Shown here piece after piece: positions 25,197 to 35,582 of a stretch of DNA of 64,000 nucleotides (position 1 is the stretch's first letter; the number at the start of each line of letters is the position of its first letter). Source of the stretch: a virus; IMG/VR virus record IMGVR_UViG_3300032770_000005, positions 1-64,000 of that record; one strand, 5' to 3'. A program made the position numbers and the translations under genes. Below the pieces are notes generated by a model. It was not told the DNA's origin, did not search any database, and saw only the letters and a list, made by a program, of their open reading frames with translations.

Positions 25197-28100
25197 ATGA
25201 GCGTGCAGGTCCCGGTCCGCTCGGCGCCCGCGCTGCGGCGGCTCTACGACCGGTACAGGCATGCGAGCGCGGCCAGCCTCGTCGTGACCAAGCGCAAGCC
25301 GGGAGAATGGCTCCGCGTGGCCCCTGGCAGCTCCGACGGCGCTGACCTGGCGGCCGCGCTCGGTGTCGATCTCCAGGACCACGAGGCGACCGATGACGCC
25401 CTGAGAGCGATCTCCGGGCGCGACCTCGCCTGGTTCCTGAGCGTCACCTACGCGCTCGACGTGCGCCTCTCCTGGTGGCGCAGCAAGCGCAGTGCCTCCG
25501 TGAACCTCAAGTTCTGGGTCTGCCCGCCAGACAGCAGATCCACCGGGCGCGAAGCGAGCCGTCACGAGCTGCCTGAGCCAGTCGAACGCGCAATGACCCT
25601 GCAACTTGACGACACAGCAACCCAGGCCGGCATTTCGAGCGAAAACGGAATTCCAGTCGTCTGCCGGCCTGGGTATGGTGTGCCACTTTCGGACGAGTGG
25701 CCGGTGACGGAAGGCGAAGTTGTGCCACTTCCGGACGACGAGCCGGTTTCAATGACACTGCCCGACGGATCGCCGCTGCCGGACCTGTCGGACATGCTCG
25801 ACGGATGGGAGATCGCGCAGCGGACGGACCTCGTCGACGGCGACTCTCTCGACGCGCTTTTCCCCTCCGTCCCGGTCGACTTCGACGCGGTGATCGCGGA
25901 CGCCGAGGTTGAGGTTGCGCTTCGTCAGATCCGCGCGAACGCCGAGGCCATCGCGGCCTCGCCGCTGCCCAAGCGCGAGCAGCTCATCGCACCGTGGAAG
26001 ACGATCGCCGAGCGCGTCGTCGGCGAGACGGTCGACTACGCTCGCCACTTCCGTGCGACGAGCGCAAAGCAGCAGCTCGTCGTGCTCGCGCCGTCGCCGG
26101 GCACCGGCAAGACCGTCGGCATGACGCAGGTCGCGCGCGACGAACAGCTCCATCGCCGACGCGTCGGCTACGCGGTGAAAGATCGCGAGTCGATCCCCGA
26201 AGCTGTCGCTCGTCTCCAGGACGGCGACCGAGGCGTGCGGCTGATCGTGATCGAGGGACGGCACGAAGGGAACTGCGTCGCGATGCCCGAGGTCGCTGCC
26301 GCAACGAACGCCGGCTACTCGCCAGCGACGACAGTCTGCCCGTCGTGCGAGAAGTATCCGCGCACCGAGCGGTCGGCATCCTACGCGTGCGCCTACTATC
26401 GCTCGCGCATCGACGCGTACCGAGCGCATCGGCTCGCACGCTTCGGTCAGGTGCCGCCGATCATCGTCACGACCCACGCGTCGGCGGTGCAGGGCAGCAT
26501 GATCATCGACAAGCGCTGGCAGGAGTTCTGGCGCTTCGACTCGTTGCTCATCGACGAGGACCCGACCGATGCGTTCGTCGAGACCGCGCAGATCGCCGAG
26601 ACCGCCCTGACCTTCTGGAAGCTCGACGAGAAAGGACAGCCGACGGCTTCGTCGCTCGGCACGACGGTCTTGCGCGAGGCGATGCAGCTTGCTCGTGTCG
26701 AGCGCAACGAGTGCGCGAGCCGTCAGTGGTGCGCGCCACACTCCGACGAGCCGAGCCCCGTCCACACGCGCGAGTACGGGTCCGCCTACGCGGGCGTCGA
26801 GCTACACCGACTGCTCGATGCCGTCGCACGCAAGCACGGGCACAGCGCAGAAACCATCGCTGCGGCAGTGGTAAACGACTACGCCGAGCAGCCGATGAAG
26901 GGCGAGGTCATGAGCATGGATGCGGTCGCGCTCGCCGAGAAGTACCCGGTGCGCACGCTCGCGCACGTGTACGCGGCGCTGCGAGCCGAGATGACGAGCG
27001 TGCTTGAGGCGCGAGCGGCCGGCATGGCGATCGAGCCCGCCTACCAGGTGCACCTCGACCTCGTGCTCGACGACCGCGACGAGGTCCATGGCGTCGTCAC
27101 GGTAAGGCGCATCCGAACGTACGCGGTCGCCGACACGAACATCTGGATCGGAGACGCGTACGCCGACGTGAACCACTACCGTCGGCTCTTGCCGGGGCGA
27201 GAGCTGCACCTGGTCGACCATCGAGCGGTCTGGCCCGTCGACGCGACGCTCGTGCGGATGATCTGCCACGCGGGCGTGAGCGAGATCGACAACCAAGCGA
27301 AGTTCCGGCTGCACCTCGACACGAAGCTGCGTCCGGTGCTCGAACTGGAGGCGGGACGCTCCGTGCTCTTCTACGTGCACAAGGTGCTGCGCGACGAGCT
27401 ACGTGAGTGGCTCGACGCGAACGACTTCGGGCTCGACCGCTACCACATCGAGCACTGGGGCTCCGGACGCGGCAAGGACATCTACCGCGACGTCGACACG
27501 TTCGTGGCGGTGACGGAGTACGTGCCGAGCCTGAGCGGCATGCTGCACGAGGCGAACTTCCTCGCGAGCGTCGCGAGCGAGAGCAACACGCGCATCGAGC
27601 ACTGGTCGGCGACCGCACGTCAGCAGCGACGTGGACCGACGAGCTTCGCCGCGTCGCTTGCAGACGCGCACCCCATCTACGCCGCGACCGTCGCGCGCAA
27701 GGCGACCGACGAACTCGCGCAGGCCGTGCACCGCATCCGCCCTGCGATCCCCAGCGAGCGTCCCAAGCGCGCCTACGTGCTCGGGCATCGGATCCCGTGG
27801 ACTCAGGAGCTGCTCGCGGCGACGTGCGCCACCGCGATCATCGCCGAGGAGAACGACGTCGTCGTGGAGGTCGAACAGGCGAGCGTCGGTCGCGGCTCGC
27901 GCATCGAACTCGCGTCAGGACTCGTGTGTCTCTCAGCCGCCGAAGTCGCTCTGATCGTCGAGGACTCGTTCCAGCTGTACGGTTGCTGGTCGAACGCGTT
28001 CGCGCATATGCTCGTCTCGTGCCAGAGCTGGCGCGATATATCGGTGGCACAGTCTGCCCATCAGAGTGACGCGCTTTTGCTCCAATTACATGTTCTAGGA

Positions 28101-28370
28101 GCAACGCCGCGCAACCTCGCTCAAGTCCTCGCTCCTCCCAGCAACTGGCACGAGCTGTCGGAGCGCGTACGCCACAGCAGTCGCACGTACGCTCGCGGTG
28201 TGGAGCTGGCTGTGCAGCACCTGAGCGCAGCTGCACCGCTGGGCTCTGGCACAGCTCCGCACCCGGACCACCGGGGTGGCAGAGGCTACCAGTACTGGGG
28301 CTCCGGGGAGCGCTTCGAGAAGATCCTCAGGGCGCACTACACCCACACCGCAGAGAGGGTCCCCTTCTGA
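25197..28370 (+). CDS. Large helicase-like replication protein
   Basis: 1,057 aa from ATG 25197; GTG 25131 would swallow the operator. APSPGTGKTVGM (K305) is Walker A; a Cys set (VCPSCEKYP...YACAYY) follows, as in Fe-S SF2 helicases; LLIDEDPTDAF (D453-E454) is Walker B. HHASAVQ-type and late GSGRGKDIYRDVDTFVAVTE segments resemble SF2 motifs III-VI. It probably pairs with the AEP-type primase as the replication helicase of the element. The N-terminal 280 residues show no known domain. Confidence 0.65.
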   Translation: MSVQVPVRSAPALRRLYDRYRHASAASLVVTKRKPGEWLRVAPGSSDGADLAAALGVDLQDHEATDDALRAISGRDLAWFLSVTYALDVRLSWWRSKRSASVNLKFWVCPPDSRSTGREASRHELPEPVERAMTLQLDDTATQAGISSENGIPVVCRPGYGVPLSDEWPVTEGEVVPLPDDEPVSMTLPDGSPLPDLSDMLDGWEIAQRTDLVDGDSLDALFPSVPVDFDAVIADAEVEVALRQIRANAEAIAASPLPKREQLIAPWKTIAERVVGETVDYARHFRATSAKQQLVVLAPSPGTGKTVGMTQVARDEQLHRRRVGYAVKDRESIPEAVARLQDGDRGVRLIVIEGRHEGNCVAMPEVAAATNAGYSPATTVCPSCEKYPRTERSASYACAYYRSRIDAYRAHRLARFGQVPPIIVTTHASAVQGSMIIDKRWQEFWRFDSLLIDEDPTDAFVETAQIAETALTFWKLDEKGQPTASSLGTTVLREAMQLARVERNECASRQWCAPHSDEPSPVHTREYGSAYAGVELHRLLDAVARKHGHSAETIAAAVVNDYAEQPMKGEVMSMDAVALAEKYPVRTLAHVYAALRAEMTSVLEARAAGMAIEPAYQVHLDLVLDDRDEVHGVVTVRRIRTYAVADTNIWIGDAYADVNHYRRLLPGRELHLVDHRAVWPVDATLVRMICHAGVSEIDNQAKFRLHLDTKLRPVLELEAGRSVLFYVHKVLRDELREWLDANDFGLDRYHIEHWGSGRGKDIYRDVDTFVAVTEYVPSLSGMLHEANFLASVASESNTRIEHWSATARQQRRGPTSFAASLADAHPIYAATVARKATDELAQAVHRIRPAIPSERPKRAYVLGHRIPWTQELLAATCATAIIAEENDVVVEVEQASVGRGSRIELASGLVCLSAAEVALIVEDSFQLYGCWSNAFAHMLVSCQSWRDISVAQSAHQSDALLLQLHVLGATPRNLAQVLAPPSNWHELSERVRHSSRTYARGVELAVQHLSAAAPLGSGTAPHPDHRGGRGYQYWGSGERFEKILRAHYTHTAERVPF

Positions 28371-29086
28371 TGTCGCGGCTAAGTCGCTCCAGGATGCCCC
28401 AGGCCGCGTCGGAGCCCCGAGACGCCGCGAACGTCGTCGAGCACGTCCTGACGGTCCCCGAGGCGCTCCTGGCTTGGGCGGCGGAACCTGCGCGGGCGAT
28501 CGCCATGGCTCGACCCTACGCAGCGGAGGTCACGCAGCTGCTCAGCCGTGGCGAGTTGTCACAGCCCGAGACCGAGGTCTTGCTCAACCGGCTCGAAGCG
28601 ATCGCCTCGGAGGCGGTCCGCGAGGGTCGCGCGGACCTGCTCGTCGGGCTCGACGTCCAGACGGCGGAGTGGCTGGGGCTCACGTTCGTCGTCGAGGCCG
28701 CCCACGGGCCGATGGAGGTCGGGCCGGACCCGGCGACCCAAGCGTTCCCCGCTCGCGAGCCCGAGTGGACCTTCGGCGAGGTCGCGGTCGTTGCCGCCGC
28801 CGGGCCCGATGCCGTCGATCTCGCCGTGCGCGCCAAGGCCCTGCTCGCTCAGGCGTTCGGTCCGGATGCCGACGAGGACGGTCGAGACTTCACGTGCCCC
28901 CGCATCCGGGCCGTGACGCTCGCGGAGCCCGAGTCGTGCATCGCTTGCGCTGGTCCGCTTCGGGCTGTTAGTGTTCGCAGCAGCGCGGGCGCCTACTGCG
29001 TGCGCTGCTGGAGCGAGCTGACGTCGCGCTTGCCCAGCCACCTCGTCGAGATCTTGCAGAAGGCCCCGAAGTCGAAGCGCACATGA
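28370..29086 (+). CDS. Hypothetical protein with C-terminal zinc site
   Basis: 238 aa, TGATG overlap with the helicase. The main part is helical and acidic. The end, CIACAGPL...AYCVRCWSEL, has two CxxC pairs for a zinc knuckle. Confidence 0.65.
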   Translation: MSRLSRSRMPQAASEPRDAANVVEHVLTVPEALLAWAAEPARAIAMARPYAAEVTQLLSRGELSQPETEVLLNRLEAIASEAVREGRADLLVGLDVQTAEWLGLTFVVEAAHGPMEVGPDPATQAFPAREPEWTFGEVAVVAAAGPDAVDLAVRAKALLAQAFGPDADEDGRDFTCPRIRAVTLAEPESCIACAGPLRAVSVRSSAGAYCVRCWSELTSRLPSHLVEILQKAPKSKRT

Positions 29087-29841
29087 GGGACTCCTCCGGA
29101 ACAGGGACACGTGGCGCCGAGTTCGGCGAGGTGCAGCCGACTCTGCCGAATGCGCTGCTGAGGGTTGGCGGCAAAGACCCCACCGTACGCATCGACCTCG
29201 GCAACGATCAGGACACGCTGGAGAACGGGCTCATCGTCCAGGTCACGCCCGACGGCGCGTTCAGACCTGGCCAGCAGGTGATCTTCTACCTGACGGTCTA
29301 CAACGGATCGGCGACGCAAGATCCTGCCGCGCCCTGGATCAACTTCGTCCGGCTCAAACCGTGGTTCAAGAGACCGACGCTGGAGAAGCGCGGTCCGGGC
29401 GACGCCGGCAACACCGCGGTCGTGCCTCCGGGCTTTGGGTGGATCGGCCCGGACGAGAACACGTTCGGTTCTGGTCCGATCGCAGCGCCCGCGCAGTCGT
29501 CCGTGAAGGCCGAGAACAACAGGCTCGTGTGGTTCCCCGTCCCGAAGATGTTCGACACGAACGAGTGGTCGACGAACACGCCGCCGCCCGCGATCGCGCC
29601 TCCGCGGCACTCCGACTCGATCTTCCTCGACGACGTCTGGACGATGTACCTCCAGGACCCGAACAACCCCGCCTACGCGGCGACGCGGGGCCTCACGCAG
29701 CCGAACTACGGCCGTAGCGCGAGCTTCATGTACGTGTCGCACGGCTACGCGCTCGGCCTGACTCACCAGTTCACGCTGAACACGACCGGAACAGTGCCGC
29801 ACCTGTTCATCGACATCTCGTGGGTGACAGGGACTCTCTGA
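29083..29841 (+). CDS. Probable virion-associated beta protein
   Basis: 252 aa, ATGA overlap. Beta-strand-rich (GQQVIFYLTVYNGSATQDPA, SASFMYVSHGYALGLTHQFT). It begins the virion-type block before the beta-helix proteins. Structural role inferred from context only. Confidence 0.5.
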   Translation: MRDSSGTGTRGAEFGEVQPTLPNALLRVGGKDPTVRIDLGNDQDTLENGLIVQVTPDGAFRPGQQVIFYLTVYNGSATQDPAAPWINFVRLKPWFKRPTLEKRGPGDAGNTAVVPPGFGWIGPDENTFGSGPIAAPAQSSVKAENNRLVWFPVPKMFDTNEWSTNTPPPAIAPPRHSDSIFLDDVWTMYLQDPNNPAYAATRGLTQPNYGRSASFMYVSHGYALGLTHQFTLNTTGTVPHLFIDISWVTGTL

Positions 29842-29845
29842 GGTG

Positions 29846-29867
29846 TTGCCGCCACGGTGGCGGGCAA
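29846..29867 (+). terminator. Stem-loop between structural genes
   Basis: TTGCC-GCCAC pairs with GTGGC-G-GGCAA, giving a short hairpin with one bulged base. A TACAAC box follows at 29,880-29,885 and may be a -10 for the next gene. Confidence 0.45.
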
Positions 29868-29899
29868 GGACGCGACTCGTACAACCGTAGAGAGACCTG

Positions 29900-31585
29900 A
29901 TGGGCTCCAGATACGAAATCCACATCGGGCCGCAGGGCTCTGGAGGCAGCGGGCCACCGCCAACCGTGGACGACCACTTCGCTCCCAAGTATCTCGTGGG
30001 CAACGTGCCAGCCGGTGATCCGAACGCCGCGCAGGCAGCGCCGTTCGTGTACATCCCCGATCCGGGCGACGGCAGCGGCATCGCTGCCGCGCTGGCCCAG
30101 CCGAACGGCCCTGGCGATGTCTGGATCAGACCCGGGACCTACGACCTCGGCGCGGGCACCACTCCGCCGCTGTTCGTGCCGACTGGTGTGCGCGTGCAGG
30201 GCTCGGGGCAGTCGACGATCGTGAAGGGCAAGACGACCGGCGACCAGGGCGTCTTCGTGCTGTCGCTCGGCTCGACGCTGTCGCACCTTCAGTGCGAGGT
30301 CACGGCATCGGACGCGGGGAGCGTCACGTCGATCGCACTGATCCGCTCGATCAGCGCGCTGCTCATCGAGGACGTGCAGGTCACGTTCGCGACCGCGGCT
30401 GGCGGTGTGCTGCGACAGGGCATTCGTCTGGAGGCGACAGCTGGCGCTCCGAAGCAGACGAACGTTCGGAACGTGAACATCGTGTGCACGACGACACCGA
30501 CTGGCATCGGCAGCCCGACGGCGTGTATGTGGGTCGATGGTACGCCGCCCACGCAGGCATACGGAGATCTCGATACCGTCTTCTGCCAGGGTGGTGACGT
30601 CGGCGTCATCAACAACGGCCTGTTCATCGGCGACAACATCGTCCTGTTGAACTGGTACCAGTACGGCATCTGGACCCAGCCCGGCTCCGGTGGCGCGCTC
30701 AGTCAGATCCTCAACGGGTACGTCATCGCGAACCCGGCTCCGTCCGCCAACCCCATAGGGGTCTACGTGCAAGCAGGCGGTCTGGCCGCTCGATCGGTCT
30801 CGCTTCAGCTCGGCGCGACTGCTGGAGGCGTCGGTGTGGCCATCGACGGGGCGAGCGGGCAGGTCAACTTCGGCACCATCGAGAACTGCACGATCAGCTG
30901 CGACACGATCGGCGTCAAGCTGGGCAGTTCCGGCGGCCTCGCGGTCAACGGCACTACGGTGCGCGACTGCGAGATCGTCACGGGTCAGTACGGCGTGCTG
31001 GGCGGCAACCTGTCGACCTCGCACATCACCGACAACGACATCACGTTGAACTCGGGTGGCAGCCAGTCTCCGGTCGCCGGCATCCAGCTCGTGAGCGGTG
31101 GCACACGCGACACGGTCGAGGACAACGCGATACAGGTGAACGACGGCGCCGGCGCAGCGTACGCCATCGACAGCGCCGCGGCGGAGGTCACGATCTCGGG
31201 CAACGCGATCATCGGCACCGGGGCGGGCGGGATTCACGTGCACGGCCAGCGCCACACGTGCGTCGGCAACGTCATCCAGGCCAACGCCATCGGGACCCCG
31301 TGGACTGCGATCCGTGTCGAGGCCGGTGCTGGCTGCACCGTCGTCGGCAACTCGTGCAGCAACTCGAACGCCTACACGCTTGCTCCCATCGTGATGGCGG
31401 CCGACCTCTGCACGATCGGAAACAACATCACGTCCGTGACGTCTGGTGCTCCGGGCGCGACGCCGGGCATCTCGATCAGCGGCAGCAACAACACCTGTCT
31501 CGGCAACACCTGCAACGGGTCGAACACGGTGCCGGTGTCCGACACAGGCCTCGGCAACGACGTCGCACACAACATCGGCGTGTAA
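29900..31585 (+). CDS. Parallel beta-helix protein 1
   Basis: 561 aa. Regular turns rich in Gly, Asn, Val and Ile (for example GIHVHGQRHTCVGNVIQANA) over residues ~75-550 indicate a right-handed parallel beta-helix like tailspikes and pectate lyases. The N-terminal ~50 residues are Gly/Pro-rich and could anchor it in the virion. A receptor-binding or polysaccharide-active spike is likely. Confidence 0.75.
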   Translation: MGSRYEIHIGPQGSGGSGPPPTVDDHFAPKYLVGNVPAGDPNAAQAAPFVYIPDPGDGSGIAAALAQPNGPGDVWIRPGTYDLGAGTTPPLFVPTGVRVQGSGQSTIVKGKTTGDQGVFVLSLGSTLSHLQCEVTASDAGSVTSIALIRSISALLIEDVQVTFATAAGGVLRQGIRLEATAGAPKQTNVRNVNIVCTTTPTGIGSPTACMWVDGTPPTQAYGDLDTVFCQGGDVGVINNGLFIGDNIVLLNWYQYGIWTQPGSGGALSQILNGYVIANPAPSANPIGVYVQAGGLAARSVSLQLGATAGGVGVAIDGASGQVNFGTIENCTISCDTIGVKLGSSGGLAVNGTTVRDCEIVTGQYGVLGGNLSTSHITDNDITLNSGGSQSPVAGIQLVSGGTRDTVEDNAIQVNDGAGAAYAIDSAAAEVTISGNAIIGTGAGGIHVHGQRHTCVGNVIQANAIGTPWTAIRVEAGAGCTVVGNSCSNSNAYTLAPIVMAADLCTIGNNITSVTSGAPGATPGISISGSNNTCLGNTCNGSNTVPVSDTGLGNDVAHNIGV

Positions 31586-31588
31586 CCC

Positions 31589-33244
31589 ATGGCGATCAGA
31601 ACACCGGGTCTTCAGGTCAGATCTCAGTACCACGCGTACTGGGGTCAGTACGCCACGACGACGGCGCTGCCGAACGGGTCCGGAGCGCCACTGCCGGCGG
31701 CCGACTTCGATCTCGAAGCGGGTGATACGGCGTATGTCACTGGGGCGCCGGCTGGGCTCTACGAGTGCATTTCGGCGGGCACGCCTGGCGGCGGTGACGC
31801 GGTCTGGGCGGGCGTCGGCATCGGTCCCTGGTCGAGCGTGCTCTACGTGGACGGCGTGCGCGGCAACGACACGACCGGCCAGCGGGGCAACATGAGCTTG
31901 CCGTTTTTGACGCCGCAGGCCGCGCTCAACGCGATGCAGACTGGCGATGTGGTGACCCTGGCGCCGCAGACGTTCGTCCTGAACGCGCCTCTCACGGTGC
32001 CGGCGGCGGTCAGCTATGGGTCCTGCTACGGCTACCTCGGCGCGACATTCGGGCGGGCCAACTCGTTCTCCGATGGCATGCGCACCGTGCTCGTGGCGAA
32101 CGGCATCGCGGAGCAGTGGAATCTGAGCGCGACCGGCGCGGGCGTCGGGCTCTCGGCCTTCACGATCGGCGCGATGCTGCTCGGTCCGACAAACAACCAC
32201 TTCGTCTTCGCGACGACGCAGAACGTGCTGTGCGATGGGACGCTCTACGGAGCGCCGACGTCGACGTTCATGAACAATGGTCTCTGTCTCGACAGGATCC
32301 AGATCAACGACGCGCCGTCGCTGTCGGTCGTCTTCAAGTACGTCCGAACGGCCACGATTCAGGACTGCAACTTCGCTTCTGGTGCCATCTCTCTGACGGG
32401 TGGTGCCACGACCATCATGCGAACGTTCGCCCGTGCGCTGCCGTGTACGATCATCGGTGACACGACGGATCCGCTGTCGCCTACCAACTTTCCGCAGCTG
32501 TCCATTCTGATTGCCAGCATCGTCGGTGGATCTGGCGCCTCGGCGACGGTTACGTTCACCGGACAGAGCGCGCTCGTCGTCGACGACACGAGCAGCGTTG
32601 GTGGTCTACGTAGTCAGAACTTGGCGGTCAACGGTGCGTTCGTGCCGTCGATGTCGTGTACAGGCAACATTGGAGGCGCAGGCGCAAGCGGGGGGTTCCA
32701 GGCCGGCATCGACTTCAAGACGAGTGGACTACCGGATACGGCCACGGTGCTCACCTTCGACCTGCGGGGATCCAAGTGGATGGATCTTGGTGGCGCGGGC
32801 ATCGGCGGCGTACCTGCGATTCGCGCCATCGTCACGGGGGCTGCTCCGGCGAACTTCCAGACGATCAAGTGTGACGACACCACGGCGCTTCCGGGTATCC
32901 TCATCCTCGCTGACAGCAAGATTCACATCACCGGTCGCGGGGCCATCTGGCCGCAGATGGTGCTCCAGACCCCGGGGACGACGACCGCAGACGGCGACAT
33001 CATCCCGCCTGCGATCTCGGGCACCATCGACCTGCACGCCGGCGGCACCGTCGCGCAGACCTGGGTGGGCCTCGGCTACGCGGGCTTCGTTCGTGCGGGC
33101 GCGGCGCCCGACGTCGTGCTCCTCACGTCGAGCGCTCAGGGCGCCGACGCCGTCGTGAAGTCGCCTGCGACCACGGGCTTCACCACTGTCTCGACCGCGG
33201 TCGCGGGCAACACCGCAGCCAACTGGGAAGCGATCTGGAAATGA
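31589..33244 (+). CDS. Beta-helix/spike protein 2
   Basis: 551 aa. The N-terminus contains QYHAYWGQY, shared with spike protein 3, then GDTAYVTGAPAGLYECISAG. The rest is a beta-helix-like repeat with Gly/Asn turns. The shared N-terminal adaptor suggests both attach to the same virion part. Confidence 0.7.
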   Translation: MAIRTPGLQVRSQYHAYWGQYATTTALPNGSGAPLPAADFDLEAGDTAYVTGAPAGLYECISAGTPGGGDAVWAGVGIGPWSSVLYVDGVRGNDTTGQRGNMSLPFLTPQAALNAMQTGDVVTLAPQTFVLNAPLTVPAAVSYGSCYGYLGATFGRANSFSDGMRTVLVANGIAEQWNLSATGAGVGLSAFTIGAMLLGPTNNHFVFATTQNVLCDGTLYGAPTSTFMNNGLCLDRIQINDAPSLSVVFKYVRTATIQDCNFASGAISLTGGATTIMRTFARALPCTIIGDTTDPLSPTNFPQLSILIASIVGGSGASATVTFTGQSALVVDDTSSVGGLRSQNLAVNGAFVPSMSCTGNIGGAGASGGFQAGIDFKTSGLPDTATVLTFDLRGSKWMDLGGAGIGGVPAIRAIVTGAAPANFQTIKCDDTTALPGILILADSKIHITGRGAIWPQMVLQTPGTTTADGDIIPPAISGTIDLHAGGTVAQTWVGLGYAGFVRAGAAPDVVLLTSSAQGADAVVKSPATTGFTTVSTAVAGNTAANWEAIWK

Positions 33245-33861
33245 CGCCCACGCACGATCTCTTGCTCGCGAGCCGTGGTTGGTGCGCAACCATCCGGGAG
33301 CGGCACGCGCTCGACCAGCTCGCGCACAAGGAAGGCCGCGCTCATCAGAAGGTCGACCCCGAGGCGCATCCCGACCTCGTGCCCGGCATCGGCGAGAACG
33401 GCCAGGTGACGGCGTGGGTCACGAACTGGATCGCCTTCCGCATCCGGCGCGTGGCCATCGAGCAGTCGCAGGCCAAGAGCAACGCCGAGCGCGTCCTCGC
33501 CGAGCTGCCGGAAGAGCACGCTGCACGCGTGCGTGACGAGTGGGCCATGCGCGACTACGGCGCGACGCACGAGGTCACGCGTGCCCGTATCGCCGCACTG
33601 AGGGCCAAGGTCGAGGTCGACCCGAACCGCACCGAGGCAGATCGCGCGGAGATCCTCAAGATGCTCGACGAGCAGCAGTCGTTTCTCACGCGGCACGAGA
33701 CGACGGCGGTCGGACGGGCAGCGCTGGAGCGCAGCGAGGCGGAGCAGACGCTCGCTGATGCGAATGCGTACCTGAGCGTCGCGCAGAACGACCTCATCCT
33801 GCACTACCGGACGCAGCTCGAAGGAGAGCTGAAGGCCGCCGGCGCGACGAGCACGACATGA
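33241..33861 (+). CDS. Helical protein between two spike genes
   Basis: 206 aa, ATGA overlap. Mostly alpha-helical and charged (TEADRAEILKMLDEQQSFLT). Could be a spike chaperone or assembly protein by position. Function inferred from neighbours only. Confidence 0.55.
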   Translation: MTPTHDLLLASRGWCATIRERHALDQLAHKEGRAHQKVDPEAHPDLVPGIGENGQVTAWVTNWIAFRIRRVAIEQSQAKSNAERVLAELPEEHAARVRDEWAMRDYGATHEVTRARIAALRAKVEVDPNRTEADRAEILKMLDEQQSFLTRHETTAVGRAALERSEAEQTLADANAYLSVAQNDLILHYRTQLEGELKAAGATSTT

Positions 33862-35582
33862 GCACTACGACGGCCGGCGCCTACCAGAAGATCATCCAGT
33901 ACCACGCGTACTGGGGCCAGTACGTGTGGAACGCGGGCGCCGTGAACACGTTCGACGGTCGGACTTCCGACGTCGGCTCGACCAATCTGCCGAATGCGCC
34001 GGGCAACCCGCTGGCAGCGCCGTTCTTCCAGAAGCTCCAGTCGGGCGACACGGCTTCGACGACGGAGGCGAGCGCGGACGGGAGTCAGATCGGCCTCTGG
34101 GTCTGCATCTACCCGGGCGCAGCGCCTGGGGACGGGCTCGCGGTGTGGGCCCGCAGCGACAACGCGCACACGATTCGCGATGCTCACGTCATCGTGGTGG
34201 GCCAGAGCGGATGGCTCGCGGGGCTGGCGAATGCCGGGCAGCCGCCGCTCCCGGCCAACAACCTCGACCTTAGCCTCGCGACGGGCGACGTCGCCTCGGT
34301 GACGTGCGACTACCTCGACGCGGGCGACGGCGCGGAGTTCGAGCAGGCGCTGCTCGCGGCCGCGGCGTCGGGCTCTCCGATCGACGTGCGCTTGCGCCCG
34401 TGCGACATCGAGCTGACGGGAACGACGACGGTGCCGGTCACGCTGCCCGCCGGCTGCCGGCTCATCGGCGCTGGCATGCACGTGAGCACGATCGCGAGTC
34501 GCTCGGCCGTCGGAGACGACCAGAGCACGCTGATCGTCGAGGCCGAGGCCGAGTGCATCGACGTCGGGTTCGTGAGCCCGAAGGTGACGGGTGGCGCGCC
34601 CGGCGGCACGAACACGTTCGTCGTGAGCGCCGGCGGCGCGTACACGCGGTTCAAGAACTGCTACTTCGAGCTGGATGGTGCAGCGCGAGTCGCTTACGTC
34701 GCGCTCCTCGATGCGACGGCGACCGCGCTCGTGATGGACTGCTCGTTCCTCGGTGAGGACCAGACGAGCAACGCGACTCCGGGCACCGCGGTCTGGATGG
34801 GAGATCCGAGCGGCAGCTTCGTCACGCCCGACCACGACTTCGTGGTGCGCGGGTGCACGTTCGACACGTGGAACCGGCTGCTGTTCGTGTACGAGGCGAC
34901 CCGGGGCTCGATGTACGACTGCGAGGGCATCGTCGTGCGTCCGAACGACGGCGCCATCGGCGTGACGTGGACGGGGACTGGCGGCGGTGGGGGCGATCCT
35001 ACGGTGCGGGTCGACAACGTGCGCGTCTACGTCTCGCCCACCGAGGCCGGCGGCGACACGGCCTACTACGGCATCCTGCTCACGCAGAACCGTGGCAGCG
35101 ACACGATGGAGGCGCTCCAGTTCAGCGGCGTGCAGGTCATCTTCCTCGCGGGTGGCACGACTGTTCCTCGGTACGGCTACAGCATCAACGCCGGCTCCAG
35201 CGGCGTGCTCCAGGGCATGACGCTCGTCGGCGGCTCGGTGTTCGGGCACACGATCGGCATCGCCGTGAACGCGAACGGCGGCGGCACGGTCGAGGACGGT
35301 TCGATCGCCGCCGTGGCGCTCGGGACCCCGACCACGCTGGGCGGCGTCCCGGGGACGCAGATTCGCCTTCAGCAAGGCGGCGGCCTACTGTCGACGTTCG
35401 GCGTCTACAACTGCGCCGCACGCAACGCGCCTGCCGGCGGCTACGGCATCGACCTCGAAGCGGCTACGCCGTCGCTGCTCAAGAACACGATCGTCGTCGG
35501 CAACAACATCGTGCCCTCGGGCGGCACGGCGTTCCGCGACCAAGGGACCGGCACCGAGGCCGGCCACAACATCGAGTCGTGA
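33858..35582 (+). CDS. Beta-helix/spike protein 3
   Basis: 574 aa. N-terminal YQKIIQYHAYWGQYVWNAG matches the adaptor of spike protein 2. The body is a beta-helix (repeated Gly, Asn, Val turns such as FVVRGCTFDTWNRLLFVYEA). Likely a second receptor-binding spike with different specificity. Confidence 0.72.
   Translation: MSTTTAGAYQKIIQYHAYWGQYVWNAGAVNTFDGRTSDVGSTNLPNAPGNPLAAPFFQKLQSGDTASTTEASADGSQIGLWVCIYPGAAPGDGLAVWARSDNAHTIRDAHVIVVGQSGWLAGLANAGQPPLPANNLDLSLATGDVASVTCDYLDAGDGAEFEQALLAAAASGSPIDVRLRPCDIELTGTTTVPVTLPAGCRLIGAGMHVSTIASRSAVGDDQSTLIVEAEAECIDVGFVSPKVTGGAPGGTNTFVVSAGGAYTRFKNCYFELDGAARVAYVALLDATATALVMDCSFLGEDQTSNATPGTAVWMGDPSGSFVTPDHDFVVRGCTFDTWNRLLFVYEATRGSMYDCEGIVVRPNDGAIGVTWTGTGGGGGDPTVRVDNVRVYVSPTEAGGDTAYYGILLTQNRGSDTMEALQFSGVQVIFLAGGTTVPRYGYSINAGSSGVLQGMTLVGGSVFGHTIGIAVNANGGGTVEDGSIAAVALGTPTTLGGVPGTQIRLQQGGGLLSTFGVYNCAARNAPAGGYGIDLEAATPSLLKNTIVVGNNIVPSGGTAFRDQGTGTEAGHNIES

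Noticed and set aside
31547-31556. A further TGTCCGACA site
   Set aside because: It lies deep inside the beta-helix coding sequence without promoter boxes nearby and encodes ordinary residues; chance match.
29807-32200. 797-aa open frame on the - strand
   Set aside because: It is antisense to two beta-helix genes with good codon use on the + strand; high GC content produces long antisense frames.
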